DNA of 9,299 nucleotides from positions 1 through 9,299 of the forward strand of contig JAFGUS010000091.1 in assembly GCA_016938395.1 (NCBI GenBank), given 5' to 3'. This DNA comes from Coriobacteriia bacterium (GTDB taxonomy: Bacteria > Actinomycetota > Coriobacteriia > Anaerosomatales > Anaerosomataceae). How positions within the stretch are numbered: position 1 is the stretch's first letter; each line of letters opens with the position of its first letter. The notes under the pieces are model-generated. The model did no database searches. It was not told the origin of the DNA and worked only from the letters and a program-made list of their open reading frames with translations. Made by a program: the position numbers and the translations under genes. Shown piece by piece: positions 6,608 through 9,299 of the stretch.

Positions 6608-6613
6608 GGTGTG

Positions 6614-6618
6614 CCTCT
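6614..6618 (-). promoter_or_regulatory. Ribosome binding site of lepB, overlapping the trmD stop
   Basis: AGAGG lies 6 nt upstream of the GTG at 6607 and shares bases with the trmD TAG. It supports the GTG start over the internal ATG at 6544, which has no comparable site. Confidence 0.65.
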
Positions 6619-7351
6619 ACTCCCGTTCCTCGATCGCGCGGCGAACGGCCTCGCGCTCGTCATCGGTCAGGTCAGCGTACTCGATCAGGTCGGGCCTGCG
6701 GATCGCGGTTCGGATCACCGACTGCAGACGCCGCCACGCGGCGATGGCGCCGTGATCGCCGCTCGTAAGAACCTCGGGCACCGTCATGCCTCGGAAGGTC
6801 GCCGGGCGGGTGTACTGAGGATACTCCAGAAGTCCCGACGAGAACGACTCATCTTCGGCAGACTGCTCGTGCCCGAGAACACCGGGCTGCAGGCGCGCGA
6901 CGGCATCGATGAGCACGAGCGCGGGCAGCTCCCCGCCGGTGAGGACGAAGTCGCCGAGCGAGACCTCACGGTCGGCAAGGGTGCGGATACGTTCGTCGAA
7001 GCCCTCGTAGCGCCCACAGAGCAGCATCAGACGCGGTAGGGCGGCGAGCTGCGCCACCATTGCCTGTGTGAGCGGCTCGCCCTGCGGGGTCAAGAGGACG
7101 GTCAGGGCCCGCGAATCATGCATCGCCGAGACGGCCTCGTGCGCGCGGAAGACGGGCTCGGGCTTCATGACCATGCCGGGACCGCCGCCGAACGGGTAGT
7201 CGTCGGTGGTGCGATGGCGGTCGTCGGTGTACTCGCGGAGGTCGTGGACGGCGACATCGAGCGCGCCTGACGCGAGCGCGCGTCCGGTGATCGACGCGCC
7301 GAGTACGGGCGCGAACACCTGCGGCAGCACCGTGATGACGTCGATCCTCAC
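6617..7351 (-). CDS. trmD: tRNA (guanine-37-N1)-methyltransferase TrmD
   Basis: TrmD uses S-adenosylmethionine to methylate N1 of G37 next to the anticodon, which prevents +1 frameshifting. The 244-residue protein has the full family set. The N-terminus is MRIDVITVLPQVFAPVLGAS. YPFGGGPGMVMKPEP follows at 52-66. The trefoil-knot cofactor loops are LLTPQGEPLTQ (86-96), LLCGRYEGFDERI (110-122) and SLGDFVLTGGELPALVLIDA (131-150). YPQYTRPATFRGM (177-189) and a C-terminal helical domain from about 195 complete it. In the interdomain segment SAEDESF (164-170), the residue aligning by eye with the E. coli catalytic Asp169 is Glu168. This is a conservative change that keeps the carboxylate. The GTG start overlaps the rimM stop by 4 bp. 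The TAG stop lies 9 bp before lepB, and its last bases form part of the lepB ribosome binding site. Confidence 0.97.
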   Translation of the reverse strand: MRIDVITVLPQVFAPVLGASITGRALASGALDVAVHDLREYTDDRHRTTDDYPFGGGPGMVMKPEPVFRAHEAVSAMHDSRALTVLLTPQGEPLTQAMVAQLAALPRLMLLCGRYEGFDERIRTLADREVSLGDFVLTGGELPALVLIDAVARLQPGVLGHEQSAEDESFSSGLLEYPQYTRPATFRGMTVPEVLTSGDHGAIAAWRRLQSVIRTAIRRPDLIEYADLTDDEREAVRRAIEERE

Positions 7352-7869
7352 CGGTCGTCCTCCTCGATCAAGCCCTCGAGCAGACGGACGTCGATGCGCC
7401 GTGCGGCCACATCCACGTGGATCACGACGTCGTCGATCACCGGCACGAGCACCTGACCGAACGGGCCGTCGTCGACCACCAGCACGTCGTTAGCGCCCGT
7501 GTGGATGACATCGGTCAGCGTGCCGAGCAAGCCCCGCTGCTCGTCCACGACGTCACTGCCCAGCAGGTCGGGCTCGGCGGCTTCGGGAGGGGGGACATCC
7601 TCGTCCCTGGCAAGCACCCACGCGCCGGCCATGTCGCCGGCCCCGTGAGCGTCGTCGGCCACATCGAAGCGCACGATGAACCCCTTCGCCCCCTCGCGCA
7701 CGCTGGAGACGCGCAGGGCGCGCGCTCCGCGCGGGGTTGGGGGAACCAGCCACAGGTCGATGCCCTCGAGCATCTCGGCGGTGATCCCGTCCCGAACCGA
7801 AAGCGTCACCTCACCGTGGGTGCCGTGCGGCTTGAGGATCCGCCCGATCCGGCGATACGGAGCCGGCAC
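7348..7869 (-). CDS. rimM: Ribosome maturation factor RimM (16S rRNA processing)
   Basis: RimM is a 30S assembly factor that binds S19 and helps mature the 16S rRNA 3' (head) domain. The 173-residue product has the usual two-domain plan. The N-terminal RimM beta-barrel (about 5-92) opens with the signature RIGRILKPHGTHGEVTLSV. The C-terminal PRC-barrel (about 100-170) carries DLLGSDVVDEQRGLLGTLTD and the closing block LVPVIDDVVIHVDVAARRI followed by LLEGLIE. The start is GTG, 3 bp after the khpA stop and with no strong ribosome binding site, so coupling is likely. Its own stop overlaps the trmD start in GTGA. The linker DEDVPPPEAAEP between the domains is Pro/acid-rich. Nothing essential looks missing. 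Confidence 0.95.
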   Translation of the reverse strand: MPAPYRRIGRILKPHGTHGEVTLSVRDGITAEMLEGIDLWLVPPTPRGARALRVSSVREGAKGFIVRFDVADDAHGAGDMAGAWVLARDEDVPPPEAAEPDLLGSDVVDEQRGLLGTLTDVIHTGANDVLVVDDGPFGQVLVPVIDDVVIHVDVAARRIDVRLLEGLIEEDDR

Positions 7870-7872
7870 GGT

Positions 7873-8121
7873 CTAACCCGTGACGTCGACCAGTGCGTCG
7901 GAGCCGGACGCCGACGCAGCGGCGCGAACGAGCACCCTGATGGCCTTGATGACCCGCCCGCCCCGACCGATGACCTTACCGGTGTCGTCGGGGTGGACGG
8001 TGATCTCGTACGCGGTCGACGAGGCGCCCTCATGCTTGACGATGGAGACCTCGTCGGGGTGTTCCACAAGTGAAGTGACGAGGTACTCGACGAGCGCGTC
8101 GATGTCGGGAGTGCCGGTCAC
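7873..8121 (-). CDS. khpA: KH-domain RNA-binding protein KhpA (YlqC family)
   Basis: This small single KH-domain RNA-binding protein has 82 residues, the normal length for the family. In other bacteria KhpA partners with KhpB (Jag/EloR) and affects cell division and envelope growth through RNA binding. The KH signature is clear: [15 protein letters not shown] at residues 48-62, with the RNA-contacting GXXG loop G52-R53-G54-G55. An N-terminal helical segment, [18 protein letters not shown], is typical of YlqC. The start is GTG in a GTGA overlap with the rpsP stop, with only a weak AGG upstream, so translation is probably coupled to S16. Its place between rpsP and rimM matches the order in B. 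subtilis and mycobacteria, and implies co-expression with ribosome assembly factors. The stop is TAG, 3 bp before rimM. Confidence 0.93.
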   Translation of the reverse strand: MTGTPDIDALVEYLVTSLVEHPDEVSIVKHEGASSTAYEITVHPDDTGKVIGRGGRVIKAIRVLVRAAASASGSDALVDVTG

Positions 8122-8612
8122 GCCTGGTCAGCAGCTTCGTCGGCGACGGGCTCGCCGGCCTCTTCGGCCGCGTCGTCGGCGAGGGCCTCGGCGGGCTCGT
8201 CGGACTCGGCAGACTCGGCAGGGGCTTCATCGGCCGCAGGAGCGTCCTCGGTTGCCTCGGCAGGAGCCGGTGCGGGAGCCGCGGGGGCGGCCGCGGCCTG
8301 CTTCGCGCTGTCGGCGGCCTTGGCCTGAGCCTTCTTCGAGAGAGCGGCCTGGCGGACGGGAGCGACGGCATCGGGGTTCTTCGCGATCGCGATGAGCTTG
8401 GCCACGGTCTCGGTGGGCTGGGCGCCCTTGGCGAGCCATGCGTCGGTCTTGTCGATGTCGAGCTCTATGGTCGAGGGGTCCGTGCGGGGGTTATACCGCC
8501 CGAGGATCTCGATGAACCGGCCGTCACGCGGCGCACGCGAGTCAGCGGCTACGATGCGGTAGAAGGGGGCCTTCTTCGCACCTGCACGTGCCAGACGGAT
8601 CTTGAGTGCCAA
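8118..8612 (-). CDS. rpsP: 30S ribosomal protein S16 with long acidic C-terminal tail
   Basis: S16 is a small-subunit ribosomal protein that helps fold the 16S rRNA 5' domain. The product is 164 residues. Residues 1-80 are the conserved S16 fold, opening with (M)[19 protein letters not shown] and containing [19 protein letters not shown] (24-42) and a W at 59. The start is TTG, chosen for the GGAGGTGA site 5 nt upstream and because S16 proteins begin M-A/V-K/L-I-R. After residue 104 the last 60 residues contain 18 Asp/Glu by my count, no Lys or Arg, and otherwise mainly Ala and Pro. This low-complexity acidic tail roughly doubles the usual bacterial length of about 80-90. Similar tails are known in actinobacterial S16. 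The stop codon overlaps the khpA start in GTGA. It is the first gene of a tight operon behind a strong promoter. Confidence 0.96.
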   Translation of the reverse strand: MALKIRLARAGAKKAPFYRIVAADSRAPRDGRFIEILGRYNPRTDPSTIELDIDKTDAWLAKGAQPTETVAKLIAIAKNPDAVAPVRQAALSKKAQAKAADSAKQAAAAPAAPAPAPAEATEDAPAADEAPAESAESDEPAEALADDAAEEAGEPVADEAADQA

Positions 8613-8617
8613 GTGAT

Positions 8618-8625
8618 TCACCTCC
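8618..8625 (-). promoter_or_regulatory. Strong ribosome binding site that fixes the rpsP TTG start
   Basis: GGAGGTGA is an eight-base match to the anti-Shine-Dalgarno sequence and lies 5 nt upstream of TTG at 8612. It settles the start choice, because the frame stays open upstream to a longer but uncharacteristic N-terminus. Confidence 0.85.
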
Positions 8626-8631
8626 GTGTCG

Positions 8632-8647
8632 GTGGCCGGTCGGCCAC
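8632..8647 (-). promoter_or_regulatory. Leader hairpin just upstream of the rpsP ribosome binding site
   Basis: The transcript would form a 6-bp all-complementary stem (GTGGCC/GGCCAC) with a 4-nt loop. It ends 6 nt before the GGAGGTGA ribosome binding site. It lies inside the predicted 50-nt leader and leaves the site itself unpaired. It could stabilise the mRNA or serve in S16 autoregulation, but nothing in the sequence proves either. Confidence 0.35.
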
Positions 8648-8669
8648 ACGTGGGCAAAAGCAGCGACTA

Positions 8670-8698
8670 ATGATACGGGATGCATCCCTGCCGGTCAA
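8670..8698 (-). promoter_or_regulatory. Sigma70/SigA-type promoter of the rpsP operon
   Basis: On the minus strand a -35 element TTGACC (8698-8693) and a -10 element TATCAT (8675-8670) are separated by exactly 17 bp. Each hexamer matches the consensus at five of six positions. Transcription would start near 8661-8664, giving a leader of about 50 nt ahead of rpsP. It lies in the 126-bp ffh-rpsP gap and is the best promoter match in the window. The spacer contains a perfect 12-bp palindrome, which is annotated separately. Confidence 0.82.
8677..8688. promoter_or_regulatory. 12-bp perfect palindrome within the rpsP promoter spacer (possible operator)
   Basis: GGGATGCATCCC is its own reverse complement. 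It sits almost centrally between the -35 and -10 hexamers, where a bound dimeric repressor or an activator that reshapes the spacer would act directly on RNA polymerase. The half-site plus flank, TGCATCCCG, recurs on the minus strand at 4637-4629, just upstream of the yraN -35 element. The palindrome is a direct observation. A regulatory role is inference, and short GC-rich palindromes can arise by chance. Confidence 0.35.
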
Positions 8699-8738
8699 AA
8701 GGGGTCCGGCGCGGGTGTACTACGTGCCCCGGGATCGC

Positions 8739-9299
8739 TCAGAACCCCCCGGGCAGACCCGGGATGCCGCGCATCCGCTTACGCTTGCCGCCCTTCTGCA
8801 TCTGGTTCAGTTGCTTGACTATCTTCTGAGCCTGCGCGAACTGCTTCAGCACCTGGTTCACGTCGAAGACGCTCACGCCGGCTCCCGCCGCGATGCGCTC
8901 CCGACGCGACCCGTTGATGGTGGACGGTCTGCGGCGCTCCCCCACAGTCATTGAGCGGATGACCGCCTCGACACGGGTGAGCGCTCCCTCGTCGAGCTTC
9001 GCGTCCTTGGGGAGCTTGTTGGCGCCTGGGACGAGGGCAAGGATGTCTGTCAGCGACCCCATCTTGCGCACCTGCTGGAGCTGGGCGAGGAAGTCGTCGA
9101 GCGTGAAGGCGCCGCTTGCGAGTCGGGCTTCCATCTCCGAGGTGGTCTCGGTGTCGAACGTCTCCTGCGCCTTCTCGATGAGCGTCACGACGTCGCCCAT
9201 GCCGAGAATCCGCTTGGCCATGCGCTCGGGGAAGAACGGCTCGAGGGCGTCGAGCTTCTCCCCCACACCGGCGAACTTGATGGGCTTGCCGGTGACCGA
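8739..9299 (-). CDS. ffh: Signal recognition particle protein Ffh (SRP54), C-terminal part, cut by window edge
   Basis: This is the GTPase subunit of the signal recognition particle, which binds 4.5S RNA and signal peptides and delivers ribosomes to FtsY at the membrane. The frame stays open to the window edge, so 186 residues are visible and the N-terminal NG domain is mostly missing. The first residues carry the end of the G domain, with the family block TGKPIKFAGVGEKLDALEPF at visible residues 3-22 and the ILGMGDV turn soon after. The rest is the M domain, including the RNA-binding helix-turn-helix segment INGSRRERIAAGAGVSVFDV (residues 129-148) and a basic stretch GGKRKRMRG before the Gly/Pro-rich end. 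Met is sparse in the hydrophobic-groove region compared with enterobacterial Ffh, as expected in a GC-rich genome. It is separated from rpsP by 126 bp containing a promoter, so it probably ends the preceding transcription unit. Identification is secure. Confidence 0.97.
   Translation of the reverse strand, partial: SVTGKPIKFAGVGEKLDALEPFFPERMAKRILGMGDVVTLIEKAQETFDTETTSEMEARLASGAFTLDDFLAQLQQVRKMGSLTDILALVPGANKLPKDAKLDEGALTRVEAVIRSMTVGERRRPSTINGSRRERIAAGAGVSVFDVNQVLKQFAQAQKIVKQLNQMQKGGKRKRMRGIPGLPGGF

Noticed and set aside
5948..7039. A 363-codon open frame on the plus strand opposite lepB and trmD
   Set aside because: It lies antisense to two well-conserved enzymes, spans their junction, shows no recognisable motif, and is rich in Arg/Gly/His/Asp as expected of a shadow frame in high-GC DNA.
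8200..8222. Short tandem GACTCGGCA repeat in rpsP
   Set aside because: It consists of two copies only, explained by the Ala/Glu/Ser codon run of the acidic tail.
8693..8738. Possible ffh terminator (GGGG ... CCCC TTTT)
   Set aside because: Only 4 bp could pair around a 22-nt loop. The Ts belong to the -35 region of the rpsP promoter.
1..9299. Mobile elements, CRISPR arrays, tRNA or rRNA genes
   Set aside because: I found no transposase, spaced direct repeats, cloverleaf sequence or rRNA-like stretch. All gaps are under about 130 bp and are accounted for by promoters, leaders and a terminator.

Overview
The window is a compact housekeeping block from a high-GC bacterium, with every convincing gene on the minus strand. 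It therefore reads from position 9299 down to 1. Gene content and order (ffh, rpsP, khpA, rimM, trmD, lepB, rplS, rnhB, yraN, comM, dprA, trmFO, xerC) closely resemble the ffh-to-xerC region I recall from Mycobacterium tuberculosis and, more loosely, the ffh-to-codV region of Bacillus subtilis. High GC, GTG and TTG starts, and an Ala/Glu/Asp-rich tail on S16 suggest an Actinomycetota member. The presence of trmFO, which I recall as more typical of Firmicutes and some other phyla, points to a deep branch such as a Coriobacteriia-like lineage. That placement is inference.

Layout in transcription order. (1) The 3' part of ffh enters from the right edge (9299-8739). (2) A 126-bp gap carries a very good sigma70-type promoter. 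It drives a tightly packed rpsP-khpA-rimM-trmD-lepB operon (8612-5975) with 4-bp GTGA overlaps at rpsP/khpA and rimM/trmD, and 3- and 9-bp gaps elsewhere. (3) rplS (5858-5517) has its own promoter in the lepB-rplS gap and a perfect 12-bp stem terminator behind it. (4) rnhB (5433-4660) follows and may be transcribed leaderless. (5) A promoter at about 4600-4628 precedes yraN-comM-dprA-trmFO-xerC (4559 to the left edge), joined by a 2-bp gap, ATGA overlaps and an 11-bp overlap. xerC is cut by the left edge.

The genes fall into three themes. Translation and RNA maturation covers S16, L19, RimM, KhpA, TrmD (m1G37) and TrmFO (m5U54). Protein export covers Ffh and signal peptidase I. DNA processing covers RNase HII, YraN, ComM, DprA and XerC. 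The comM-dprA pair gives two cytoplasmic recombination factors used in natural transformation, although no uptake machinery lies in the window.

No gap exceeds about 130 bp. I see no tRNA, rRNA, CRISPR, insertion sequence or other mobile element, and no convincing plus-strand gene. I did not find an exotic new system. The points worth a second look are regulatory and structural: a 12-bp palindrome inside the rpsP promoter, a hairpin that would bury the yraN ribosome binding site, a possible CTG start for trmFO, a possible leaderless rnhB, and a Glu at the expected catalytic Asp of TrmD.
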